Assembly (NCBI GenBank): GCA_000827495.1
Contig: KN817522.1
Location: 558,001 to 622,000 of the forward strand
Length of the DNA: 64,000 nucleotides
DNA from: Hypholoma sublateritium FD-334 SS-4
Lineage: Eukaryota > Basidiomycota > Agaricomycetes > Agaricales > Strophariaceae
Direction: 5' to 3'
Shown in pieces: positions 22,031 through 33,035 of this stretch. The notes under the pieces were generated by a model. The model had not been told where the DNA came from. It ran no database searches and saw only the letters and a list, made by a program, of their open reading frames with translations. Every line of letters starts with the position of its first letter. The first letter of the stretch is position 1. Position numbers and translations under genes: made by a program.

Positions 22031-25000
22031 ATGGAGGATCCCTGGGCAAATGCTTGGGGAGAACCCTCAAAACCCAGTCTACCTGTGATCACCAGCGGCT
22101 CAACTTCCTCCTGGTCTGCACCATCCGTCTCTGTAATACAAGGTGATCACGAAGACGACTTGTCAGCGCCGGAATGGTCAATTAAACCGACATCAGGGTG
22201 GGGGGACCCAGATATTGCTGAGACGTCGCTGTGGGGAAGCGATGCCTCTGCAGGATGGAATCCAGCACCCTCGACGTTCGACCGAATATCATTAGCCAGT
22301 AAAGATTCTGCTTCGGAAATCAGCGCCACTTTTGTTGAACCCGCCTCTCAGATACCAGAACAATCTGCTGTCTCACCTTCATCACCATCTTCCAGCATTG
22401 ATGAAGATGAACCACCACTTTCCACAGTGTCTCCCCCAGGCCCACGGACCCCACCTCCCGCATTCGTATCGACACCGGATTCACCTAAAGTACCACCGCT
22501 TTCCCTGCCTTCGGTGGATGATGCCGATGGCTTTGGTACATTTGAAACTGCCGTAGAGGAAGCCGAGGGCTGGAATACACCTTCAAAACCCGGCTTTTCA
22601 CTTCCCTCAGCGGACGCTCTAGCGTGGGGAACTGAGCCATGGGAAGTCCCTAACTCTGCTGCGCAAACATCTGGAGTGCAAGATGAAGATGAAGATGAAT
22701 GGGAAGCTGCGCGTCAGCAGAAGGAAAAGCAAGATCGTCACGTTGTTCGTACACCTTTGCGTCATTATACAACAGCTACTTGATTGTTGTTTAGCCGCCA
22801 GAACTACTTGCAGGAATTCTACAACAATTCGCAGAACTATCACCCGATATCTGGCAGGAGCCAAGTGCATCTGAAGAGAGTCCAGAGAGTCCAGAGCGCA
22901 CTGTCGACATCGAAAACCTTGGTTTGTGCGTTGTTCATATATTGTTCAACTTGAACTTTCTGAAACGTCGCACAGAAATTCGATCAAGCAGAGGCTGGTA
23001 CCCGAAGATTTGGTTCTCCCAGTCAACGTCCCGTTCTCCAAAACATTCGTTTCGAAGCAAACGTCGGAAGCGCTCAAGCTCACTCGACATTCGCAAGTAA
23101 CGCGCTCGAGTCCTATTGCTTTGTACATGGCATCGAAGGGTTCTACATCTTGGGAAAACTCCTTGAAGTCAAGGCCTAATATGATCCAAGAGGATATTGT
23201 GCCAGCTGGATGGAAGATTCTGGATACGACAAAAGAAGATCCTGTTGTTGGGGATGACGGGAAGAAGAAGCCCAACGGAGGATTACTCTCGTTTTTTGGC
23301 CGGAGAGGAACGAACTCTTCAACAGATACTGCAAAGCGATCCTCGTCTCCTATTGCTAGCATATCTTCCGTCAAATCTGGAAGCTCTCCCCGAGTAAGTG
23401 TAGAAGGTGGACGACGCAGTGCGTCCCAAAGCGTAGCTGGCGACAAGTCAACGCCATCATCACCGAGCGTGGCAAGCTTCGGGACAAATGTTGCTCAGAA
23501 GAACGATGCGGGCTCGCTTTCAGAAACGCAAGCAAACTCGACTACTGCACCAGTCAACGAAATCGCGCGCGAGCCATCGCCGCCCCCTCCTTCTGCAGTT
23601 TCCCGCTTTCTCGGCCGCTTCTCTTCCCGACCAAAAACATCATCGATGGACTCCATTGCCCTTTCGCAAGACGATCTTGAATTTCTGTCAGACGTTCCTT
23701 CCCTCACCAGCCCTGAGGTTGATCATGGTATGGGCTTCGATGCTCTAAGTTCGATGATCAAATCCCCGCCTCTTCCTACGACACTACCTGCCCCCCTTGC
23801 CCCGCCCCCTAAGGCTCCTCCAAAAACTGCCATATCGTCGCCAGCTCCCGGTCTCCAATCGCAGAATGACGACTTTATGGCTTTCTTCGATGGCCTTGAC
23901 CGCCAGCCGCAAGCTCCTATTCAACCTGATTCACCACTTCCACTATTGGCAGCAGTGCCCACGCCACCTGTCAAGCCAGTGGCATCTTCCTATTCCCATT
24001 CGCCTTCGCCTCCCGCCGCAGCATCACTCAGTATTCCAACTGTACGCGTGGGAAGTCCAGATCAACAACCAGATCAATCTTGGTCGTCGTTTGATTATCC
24101 TTCCGCCCCCATGAACAAACCTTTACCCCCGCCAAGTAAACGGGCCTTCGTACCAATCATGTCGTCTTCGTCAAGGCCATCGTCGACGGCGCCACCTCTT
24201 CTTCCCGGGCCGGGTTCCATTACCCCACTTTCACCGCCGCCAACAGGTCGACGTGGGTCGGGCAACGTTGACCATCTATCTGGCACCAGTGCTGGGATAG
24301 CACCGCTGCCTCCACCCCCTACTTCCCGCTCTCACACGCCTCTTCGCAGCGCCCAACCAACTCCGCCCGTTTCTCAGCCTGTCAGCATAGATGATGATGA
24401 TGATGATTTTGCGGACTTTCTTTCTTCTCCTGCAGCACAAACTACGCAGTCCGGACTGCTATCATTCAGCGATTTCACACCTGCACCATCGCAAACTCAG
24501 CCTCCCCTGTTGAACGGCAAATCAGCCGTGTCTACTACAGTGTCTGAATTCGACCATTTTCTGGGCCCGCTACCTCCACAACCACCTGTGAAATCAAACT
24601 CTTTTGCGTCGAACACGGCGAGCTCTTCCTCTTCAATATCATCTGCTAAGATCCCCGGTACTCTTTCAAATATCGGCCTCACGCGGAAGATCTCTCGCAA
24701 AGCTGATCACTCACGCACCCTGAGCCTGATGGAGACAGCAGCCGCCCGAGGCCGATGGCTCAACCCGCCATCCCCACTGCCAGAAGCACTGCAACCGCCG
24801 CCAAATGCGAGGATTGGGTCCAACATGGATCTATTTGACAGCGGTGGCAGCTCTATGCAAACGCAGCAAGCAAATGTCATGGCCTCGTTTGCCACATCCC
24901 ACTCTACGCCCGCCATGTCGTCCAACGCATCCACCGAGACAGTATGGAATTTCCCGCCGCCAATGAAAGCCGTACCTATGCCCCCTGCTCCCAGGCCTCA

Positions 25001-25142
25001 GGCCTCCCTTCCCGGTGCTGCTCAACCGCCGGCGACACTCCAGCCTTCCCCTATGCAGAACGGGAATGTCTCGGCGGCCTCAAATGGGTCGAAGGCTGGC
25101 GGTCTATCGGCTCAGGACCTTTCTTTCTTCGAAGGGCTCTGA
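22031..25142 (+). CDS. Large Pro/Ser-rich protein, possible clathrin-adaptor accessory (aftiphilin/Laa2-like)
   Basis: Family not firmly recognised. Three exons: 22031 to a donor near 22753, a middle exon with ELLAGILQQFAELSPDIWQ, and 22975-25142. The product is about 1,000 residues and mostly disordered. Ordered-looking parts are DIENLGLNSIKQRLVPEDLV, FSKTFVSKQTSEALKLT and WENSLKSRPNMIQEDIVPAG. Short acidic-aromatic motifs are typical of endocytic and AP-1 accessory proteins: DPWANAWGE at the start, WGTEPWEVP, DDDDDDFADFLSS, LLSFSDF, and DLSFFEGL at the extreme C-terminus. Proline-rich runs could bind SH3 domains. The function is inferred only from these motifs. No membrane segments. Confidence 0.6.
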
Positions 25143-25551
25143 GTGTTGTATACTGTACATAGTTTTATTTGAAAACACACTTTGTTTTTACACCTAATCA
25201 TGCCGTGCAAGTGTTGTGGCGACTCCGGCGCTGTGAATTTGCTTCGCGGTTTCAGGTACTGGGCGACACGCATTGAGTATCATTCTCTCGGAAGAGCTGG
25301 TACAAAGCTAGTATAACTACGTCAATATCTGAGAAGCTCTGCATGTGCTGCACTGGCACTGGCCAAAAAAATTACCAGTCCAATCGTCGCATATATTGCG
25401 CATGCGCCGCGCATGACCATGATAAGCGCCCTCGATGAAGCACAGCCTTCGCATTGGTGTACCTGGCACAAATGGAGAAATGCTTGGTTGTCGTGTGCAA
25501 TGACAAACCAGTGCGGCGCTGCAGTCGAGGAACTTCACTATTGTCCATGAA
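25143..25551. other. Intergenic, about 0.4 kb
   Basis: Nothing recognised. Likely 3' UTR of the upstream gene and promoter of the small membrane protein gene. Confidence 0.45.
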
Positions 25552-26097
25552 ATGGCCGACCACGCCAGGCCCAGTGGATCCGGCAGCACCAGCATCGGCA
25601 GCACCTTCGATCCAAGGGCAGAGCCAAGGCGCCGATCATCGACGCTCGGCGGCCCCAGCGCGCGGCGAAGCATTGGCAGCCACTTTCCCAAAGTGACGGG
25701 GTACCGCCTGCTGGTCATCGGCCTGACAGCGGGCTTCGGGCTGTCCAAGGCGAAGTTGTCCTACCAGGGCCAGTCCACAGCACCGAATACGCTGGACTGG
25801 TTGTACGGCGTCATCGCCTTCCTGTTGTGAGTGCACACCACCAGTCCTGATCTTCTGCCCCGCGTGCTAATTCGGGGCCTTTCGCTGATTCCGCCTCGTC
25901 CGCATCATGGGTTGACGCGTCCTGCCTCGCTGCACAGGCTGTATTGGCTAGGGATATATGAAAAGTACACGGTGCACACCATGCCATGGATGTTTGAGCG
26001 CGACTATTTTTCGGGGGTGTGGAGCATTATTTCCCTGTTATGGGCGCTTACCACGACAGGTGCACGTCAGTTGGATCGTGAGTGCTATACACCGTGA
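25552..26097 (+). CDS. Small predicted membrane protein, uncharacterised
   Basis: Exons 25552-25826 and 25938-26097 give 144 residues across a GTGAGT...AG intron that interrupts a Leu codon in phase. The N-terminal ~45 residues are Ser/Gly/Arg rich (RRRSSTLGGPSARRSIGSHF). Hydrophobic segments are YRLLVIGLTAGFGLS, WLYGVIAFLLLYWLGIY and a more polar-flanked GVWSIISLLWALTT. I do not recognise the family. Support is the open spliced frame and codon use. An additional intron at 26079 is possible and would change the C-terminus. Confidence 0.5.
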
Positions 26098-26632
26098 GGC
26101 TGTGTATTTCAACCGACAATGAGCGTTGGTTTTCAAGGTCAAACTCCCAGTCGCAGATCAACCCGACAGGACTAATCGATCTTATTCTTGGAATCTTTGC
26201 TGATTTTGACAACATATTTTTCTAGGCAGTGCTGATTGAATTAAATTTATGTCGATGAACAAACAGTGGGTATCGCATACGTGTGAAGCATGTCATCTTA
26301 TCGTGTCATGAGAAAAACAGAGCTAGAAAGCTCTGTTTTTAGGCCAACCGCTCTGCGCCACCGCGGCCTCGAGAAAAACGATCTCATGGAACTTTGTGGA
26401 CACCCTGTCCAATGAAGCCCGGATTGCCACCGAGTTCAACACATCCTATTCTTGAATTTGCTACCCCATCCTATTCTTGGGAACAGCAGCAATAAACACC
26501 ATCGCCCACATGCCAGAAGGGACGTCGCGTGGATCTGCTGTGCTGAACCTGACGTATTTTCCGAGGAAATACGGAACGGTGCTTCCAGTGGCACCCAGGT
26601 GTGGGAGTGTGCAGTGCAGCGACGAGAAGGAT
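26098..26632. other. Intergenic with a perfect hairpin
   Basis: No gene. It contains the 12-bp perfect inverted repeat listed separately. The right end is the BRAP2 3' flank. Confidence 0.5.
26313..26340. repeat. Perfect 12-bp inverted repeat with 4-nt loop
   Basis: AAAAACAGAGCT, loop AGAA, then AGCTCTGTTTTT. It lies between two convergent genes about 215 nt beyond the stop of one and 290 nt beyond the stop of the other. The role is unknown; a transcript 3'-end structure or a small-element remnant are both possible. Confidence 0.7.
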
Positions 26633-28701
26633 CTATCTTTTCCGTCCTCTATTCTTCTTTCCATTCGCGGCGGGCGGTGGCGGGGTGGGAATGGCGATGG
26701 ACCCGCCTGCCGCCTCAGATTCGATGCCTTCGCCCTGCTCTATCTTGGTTTTCGCCTCCAGGAAAAACATCACATCGCGGACCTGGTCCTCCAGGTCCCG
26801 CACCTTGTTCGAGAAGTCCTCCTTTTCCCTGTCGGCGAGCTCGGCCCTCTCCTTGAGCTTTGCGAGGTTGCTCATCAGGCCCTCCGACACAGCGCGCTCG
26901 TCTCGGAGCTCCTTCTCTAATTTCCGCGCGAGCTCAGTCACCTTGTCCGCGCGGTGCTCCGCTTTGGCCTTCTCGCGCGCAAGCAGCGCGACCTTCTCCT
27001 CCTCCTCGCGCCGGATGCGCGCCTCGTCCTCTTTGTGCCGCGACTGCTCCCGCGCGAACCCCTCGCTAAGCTTCTCCATCAGCGCCTTGAGCTCCTCGAT
27101 CTGCGTGCGCATCTCTGCCGTCTGCTCGTCGTAAAACGCGCGCTGCGAGTCGAGCTGCGACGTGAGCAGGTACGAGTACTCGATCCCAATCGCCTCGATC
27201 TTCTCCGCCGTGAGCGCGTCCGCCTGCGACGGGCCGAGGCTGCCGTCGCGCGGCGAGGCACCCATCGACGCCGCGGCGCTGGGGAGCTCTACGAGCTTGC
27301 CGTCGGCCTTGTTCTGGATCAGGCGATGCACGTAGCCATCGCCCGCGTAGTCCCACACGCGCTGGGTCTCGAGTTCCAGCGCATATAGGTGGGTAGTGGC
27401 CTGGTAGTGCGCCTGTGCGTGCGCCTGGCCATAGCGCCCGCAGCCGACGTTGCCGCAGATGAGGCATATCCAGAGATTGGTCGTGGACGAGCAGGATGAA
27501 CAAGAGGATTGACTGGGCGCAGTAGGATTTGCAAATGGGATCGTGCGCGCAGATGTTGACGTAGTTGGGTGGGAGGACATTAAATTTTGAGAATATCGAC
27601 AGACAGGACATCTGCGAAAGGAAAAGTAAAAACATGCCCAAGGATATGGATAAGACAACGTACCGACTATCCCCCCATTTGCTCAGACATGAGCAATGGA
27701 ATGTGTGCGAACAAGGGACGGTTATTAGACCCGTTACAGCGGAATCCATACGCTCAAGACACACGGGGCATGTAGGCAGTTCGTACATGGCTCCTTGCAC
27801 AGATCCAAGATGCGCAATTGACTGTGATATTGCATCATCAATGTCGATGACTACTGATAGAACATGGACCACATTGCAGATTTCAGGCTTCAGGGAAAGT
27901 TTTATGAGCGACTGGAAAACATTGGAGTGAACGGTAACGACTAACCTCCATGGAATTGAAGGCCTTCCCATTATATGCTTCGACGAACTCAGCAGCATCT
28001 GCAGGGTTCAAGAATTTCAAGATAACTATTGAGCGGTTCGGAGAGCAGTCTCTGAACGACAGAAAATTAACTTATGATCCGCGTTGCTTCTGGACACACG
28101 TACCTGATAATCCGTAGATGCGATATTCCCTCCACCGCTGGGGCGACAAAGTCCAAGAAATCCGAGGGCGTCATCCACGATGGAACCGCAAGGACACCGA
28201 GCATAATCCCGTCCGCGTCGTTCTCGAGCGACTCAGCAAGTGACATCTCCTCGACCTTCGTCTCGAGCCCCTCGGCCGTGGGCTTGCCCGCCCCATCGCG
28301 GAACACATGCACTGTCCCCTCCGGCAGGTTCGTCGAGCCCGTTTTCTTCCGCGTCAGTGGGACGAAGGTGGCTTCCGCCGGACCTGTGAGGTCCTAGTAC
28401 ATCAGTAAGCCAGCTTCCTCGCGCACAGCCGCGCATGCGCACCTCGTCCAGCGCTGCCCTTGTGCAGCACAGACCCCATGTGGTCGAAGTCGATCCAGTC
28501 GATGCTGATAGGCCCGGTCCTGTAGTCCTTCCGCACCGCTGGCGCCCGCGAGAGCGTGTTTCTCCTCAGCGACGATTTCGCCGAGTGGCTTGGGAGCGGT
28601 TGGAAGAGCGACGCTGGGATGAATGGCTCGGGGAGCTGGGAAGACGACGGGGTGGGCGACTCTGGATTGAGGATGATGCGGATGTGGTATCCCCGCTTCA
28701 T
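26633..28701 (-). CDS. BRAP2/ETP1-like RING and UBP-zinc-finger E3 ubiquitin ligase
   Basis: The domain order is that of BRAP2. First comes an RRM-like BRAP2 domain ([53 protein letters not shown]). RING follows ([29 protein letters not shown]), then zf-UBP ([38 protein letters not shown]), which in this family binds free ubiquitin C-termini. A long coiled coil (about residues 400 onward) follows, with a basic C-terminal KKNRGRKR. Yeast Etp1 acts in ethanol tolerance; animal BRAP2 acts on Ras-MAPK scaffolds. The start is tentative: conserved-looking residues [11 protein letters not shown] precede the chosen Met, so a further 5' exon may exist. Divergent with the Nudix gene. Confidence 0.88.
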
Positions 28702-28854
28702 GGCAGAGGGAGAAGCTGCATTTATGGCGTCGAGGGAGAATTTGGCCTCCGGTGCCGCGAGTCAGACTATGTCATTTGTGGCGGTGCTGCCTAAATTGGC
28801 CACGGCAGGTCGGGGCTCGCCGACGCTGTCGACACGCCGTTCATTCCGCCCCTC

Positions 28855-29818
28855 ATGGCGGCCACCAGCGCGCTGTCGTCGAGCTCCTCTCGGGTCATAA
28901 TATCGCTAACCAAGCCTTTCACGCCCTCCACATTGAATGTGCTCCGACACGCGCTGAAGCAGACCCCGGATCTGTCGAGCAACGCGCTCAACTCGCCCAG
29001 TGGTTCTTCACAGAGAGGGAATGCGGCCGTATTGATACCATTCTGCAACGTCGGCGGTGAGCCAGGTATCTTGCTCGAGGTTCGCGCGAGAACTTTACGA
29101 TCCCACTCTGGAGAAATAAGGTAGACGACATCAATAGGCTGCAGAGCAACTATCATGCTAAATAATCGGTCATCAGCTTTCCCGGTGGCCGCATAGACGA
29201 CGTGAGTGCTACAGAAATGTATGCTACACATATTATCCGATGCTAGGTATAGACAGATAGCACGTTGATGTATGGCGCTCTGCGCGAAACCCATGAAGAA
29301 CTGGGCATCGACCCAAGCCGCGTGGAGATTCTGGGCGAGATTGGACCGCCGGAATACAGCCTGAAGGCAGATATGCGGGTATGGCCGTTTGTTGTAAGTA
29401 CGTTCACCACATCTTGTGTGTGCCACTAACTCGCGGTCAACTGCCATCTAAGGGATTTATCCACTCCCAAAGCGAAACGCGTCCTGTGTCCGACGACGAG
29501 CCCCTGCCATCCGTTGATATGGATGCGATTCGTTCTCAGGCATCTCCGTCAGAGGTAGCAACGACCATACATCTGCCACTGAGAGCCTTCGCATCTCCTA
29601 CGCGGCTCCGCGCATCTCTGTTTCGGGGACGTGACCCGTACTGGGCCATTGATGTAACCGATCTGGTTCCATCAGACCTTGTCGAGGACACGACGACACA
29701 TAAGCAAGGGGAAACAGTGGACGAGGTGGGGCCTGGTATTAATGGTCGCATCGAGGTTTGGGGGTTAACAGGCTGGTACCTCTCCCTTTTGATGAAGGTG
29801 ATGCAGATCTACCGGTAG
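28855..29818 (+). CDS. Nudix hydrolase of the CoA diphosphatase (PCD1/NUDT7) type
   Basis: These enzymes cleave CoA and its derivatives to 3',5'-ADP and phosphopantetheine, often in peroxisomes or mitochondria. The spliced product reads AAVLIPFCNVGGEPGILLEV, RARTLRSHSGEISFPGGRID, then DSTLMYGALRETHEELGIDP, EILGEIGPPEYSLKADMRVW and FVGFIHSQS. The LRSHSGEISFPGG segment is the UPF0035 signature of CoA pyrophosphatases, and RETHEELG is the catalytic core of the Nudix box. The donor after AGAAATAAG and acceptor at CAG|CTTTCC restore the Ser codon. The C-terminal part contains RDPYWAIDVTDLVP and VWGLTGWYLSLLMKV. No clear PTS1 at the C-terminus (ends QIYR). Confidence 0.87.
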
Positions 29819-29864
29819 AATGTAAGGGCAAGGGTATGGCGGCGTAGAGTCGGGAGAAAATGCA

Positions 29865-30585
29865 TTATTTTCTCAGCCGCAATAATTCTGGGCCCGTCTT
29901 TTCATTAGCGTCGGTGATTACCTGCGGAACGGGGTTTGCTGGGGCTTGCCCTGGGTCGACCTTTTTGTGCCGCGCAGACCGTGTTTTGGGCCGAGGGGCA
30001 TCAGAAGACGACGCGCGGAAATTCCATATCATGAAGAGACCCGCCTCCGCGACAGCCACGACCAGCGCAGCGAATAGCGCGAACAGCGCGCGCTAGCACA
30101 AAATTAGACGGTGCATTTGTGCATTTGTGCAGTCATGCAGCACGCACCCATTCCGGAGTCCAGCCCGTCCTTCCTCCTGCCCACCACGCTGCGAATCCCA
30201 CACACCCTATACTTAGCAGAGCATTGAGTAATGCCGTGATAGCTTTCCGCTCTTTGGCGCGTTGCGCTTCGATTTCTTCTGGGTCCTTGGGGGGCGCGTA
30301 GGACCCGAACTTGCGTTCGGGTGACGTGGTCGTGCCGGCCAGCAGAGCGATCATAGAGTAGGATTGCGCATCCAAGTCGTTCGACTTCAGGGCCTTCTGT
30401 CCTTCGCCCGTGCGTGTCCATTGAGAGAGGCCCAAGAGAATTTGGTACGGAATTGTGGCAGGCGGCGACGCAGCGACGTATCGCTCGAGCTGGCGCGCGA
30501 GTTCCTGGGGCAAAAGCGGATAGACAGGCCGCAAAGTGCTCAGAAGATGCGGCTCGAGCGAAATGTTGACATCGGTGGTGGACAT
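29865..30585 (-). CDS. VMA12: V-ATPase assembly factor Vma12/Vph2 (TMEM199 family)
   Basis: Vma12 is an ER membrane chaperone that works with Vma22 to assemble the Vo sector of the V-ATPase. Two exons (30148-30585 and 29865-30092) give 221 residues. The cytosolic N-terminus contains LEPHLLSTLRPVYPLLPQEL, IPYQILLGLSQWTRTGEGQK and the family segment SYSMIALLAGTTTSPERKF. ERKAITALLNALLSIGCVGF and LFALFAALVVAVAEAGLFMI form the two membrane segments. The tail after the second segment is basic and polar. The two-TM topology and the YSMIALLAG motif fit the family. It converges with the Nudix gene with only 46 bp between stops and is divergent with ataxin-10. Confidence 0.82.
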
Positions 30586-30721
30586 ATGGAATGGTGCGTG
30601 TGGTCAGAGAGCAAGAGGTGATGGCAGACGTCAGATCAGCGTATTCCTGGGATGGCGCCCATATGTAAGCTCAGACCTTTTTTAACACAAGGATCCGCTT
30701 TCTTTGCACCGCGCCCCCGCA

Positions 30722-32994
30722 ATGGACCACATCCACGGCTCCATAGTCGCCACGCAGTTCCGCCAGGCATGCATCGGCTTCAACATCAACAACGCACGCA
30801 ACCTGCGCTCCCTCGTCGCCGTCCTTGATCTCACATCCCAGTCGCTCGCGCGGAGCGATAAAGTCCGGTGCGCATCGCACATCCACAGCCAACCCACCGA
30901 CTGACAGGCCCACAGGCAGGACGCAGGCGCGGACCTCAAGCTCTGGCTCGACCTGCGCAAGCTCTGGCGCGACCTCACGCGCGCGCAGTTCTCCTTCTGG
31001 GACAACGACGACTCGGACGACGACGTCGCGGGGGGGTCGGGCTCGGGCGGCGTCCCGCACGGCCTGCGCGAGCTCTGCGCGACGCTCGCCAAGTTCACGC
31101 GCAACCTCGTCGCAGGCGTGCCGGCAAATCAGCTGCGCGCATAGTGAGTGCTATCTAATCGCGCGCTCGCGCCGCTCGCCTGTTCGTTTCCATGCCCAAT
31201 ATGGCAGGCAGCTGACGCCCTTGCAGTGAGAACGAGCCGGACATGCGCCGGCTGCTCCACTTTTACACCTCCTGGTCGGCCATGGAGGACAGCGAATGTG
31301 AGTCCCCCCGCCTTACCTGGGCCCGCCGCTGCTGTGCAGCGCATCAATCAATCTGCTCACCTTGTCATGTCATAGCCGTTGCGACGGCGCGTGTGCTGAC
31401 ACAGGCGCTCTCGAACACCGTCACCGCAAACGAGACGCTCGTCGCGCGCCTCTGGGAGTCGTACATGAACCTGCCGGAGGACCAGGTCGTGCTCATGTGC
31501 GTGTTTCCGCCTTCCGCGCCACCCGCCCGCTGACCCGAACCAGTCGACTGTTGGGATCGCCTGATGCGCGCACACTGCTGACGACGCTGATCTTCATCCT
31601 TAACTGCATCCACGGGAGCCGCAAGCGGACGTGAGTTCGTCAAGTGATGTAGGTGCTTGACACGGCCTTGACCGCCTGTATTTATAGCCAGCTGCTCGTC
31701 AAGTCCAAGGTAGGCGTGCGCATATGCATCGGGCTACTGGACAACATGGTTGGGCTGCACGAGGCGGACGAGGGCAGCGAGGGCGCCAAAGCGTTTGACA
31801 TTGGGTGAGCACCCCGCGTCCACTCTATGTCCTTACAACTAACGATCCCCGAGCTACGCCATCTTCACACAATTCATCGAGGAAGGTCTGATCCAGGACC
31901 TCTACCGGAAATTCAACATGTCAGTCCCCTCACTACCAAGCTGTGCACACCCCCTCTGACAGCATGATGCAGCCCGGACGAGATCGTCACCCCGCATCAA
32001 ACGACGCTGCTTAAGCTCGTCGACTCGTACCTGCAGGCGAACCAGCTCAGCGCGCCGGACGCGGAGATCCCCGTGCTCCTGCATACGCACGAGACGCTCG
32101 GCGCGTTCCTCGCGAAGCGCTTCTTCGTGCTGTCCGCGTACGCGCAGCGCGCGATGGAGCGCGCGCTCGGGATGACGCCGCGCGCGCGGCCTCCGCGGAC
32201 GTCGTCCGACTCGGCGTCGTCGTCAGCGGAGCTATCCCCGGGGCTGTCCTCGCCCGCCGAGCATACGCCACCGGGGACGGCGTTCCCGCAGGAGCTGGAC
32301 GTGATGCTGCCGAAGGCGTGTGAGGCGCTCGTGCTCGTCGCGCAGTGCATCACCACGATCAGCCTCGAGGCGGAGGAGCAGCAGGCGCGGCTCGACGGCG
32401 GCGCGTCGACGTACGCGGCGTTCACGAACATGAAGGGGTACTACGCGCACAAGCGGTACGACGGCGAGGGGCTCGTCGAGAGTCTGATCGGTATGCACAC
32501 CCTGCATTTTGTGTACAATTCCGACCTGACCGCGGACGGACAGAGGTGCTGCACCTCCTCGACATCTTCCTCCCGCGCATCCAGTTCGGCAAGCCCGTGA
32601 ACGCCGACGGGACGCCGGTGTCCTCGCTCGCGCCCGCGGTCGCCGACGGCTCCGGCTTCTCGTACCTGAAACGCGATCTCGTGCGCCTGCTCGGCGTGCT
32701 CGCGCACGGGGTGCAGGATGTGCAGGACCGCGTCCGGGACGCCGGCGGGCTGCCCGTCGTAATGAATCTCTGTGTGATTGATGAGCGAAACCCATGTGCG
32801 TCTTGTTTTTTTTTGCTGTTGTGCTGTGATGTTGATGTGCTGTGGTAGATCTGCGCGAGCACGCGATCTTCGCGCTGCATAATTTGCTGAAGGGCAATGC
32901 GGAGAACCAGCGGTTCGTGGACAGCGTGAAGCCGTCGCAGGAGTGGGCGGAGGATGGCACGCTGAAGACAAAGGTGGGGGCGACGCGGAAGTAA
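30722..32994 (+). CDS. Ataxin-10 homologue (armadillo-like)
   Basis: About ten exons encode MDHIHGSIVATQFRQACIGF, LRELCATLAKFTRNLVAGVP, NEPDMRRLLHFYTSWSAMED, RVLTQALSNTVTANETLVAR and later QLLVKSKVGVRICIGLLDNM. The diagnostic C-terminal ataxin-10 domain reads FSYLKRDLVRLLGVLAHGVQ, DVQDRVRDAGGLPVVMNLCV, IDERNPYLREHAIFALHNLL and KGNAENQRFVDSVKPSQEW. Fungal ataxin-10 (yeast Ctr86 is related) is a helical-repeat protein with roles in cytokinesis and translation-linked phenotypes; no enzymatic activity is known. Codons are very GC rich. The start at 30722 fits the 136-bp divergent gap to Vma12. Confidence 0.87.
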
Positions 32995-33035
32995 TTTAGC
33001 CAGTTATATATATGTACACGGAATGATGATACAGC

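Noticed and set aside
27066..27998. 310-residue minus-strand frame in the BRAP2 locus
   Set aside because: Contains the genuine RING exon but reads through an intron into a wrong frame; the correct spliced frame continues as the UBP zinc finger and coiled coil.
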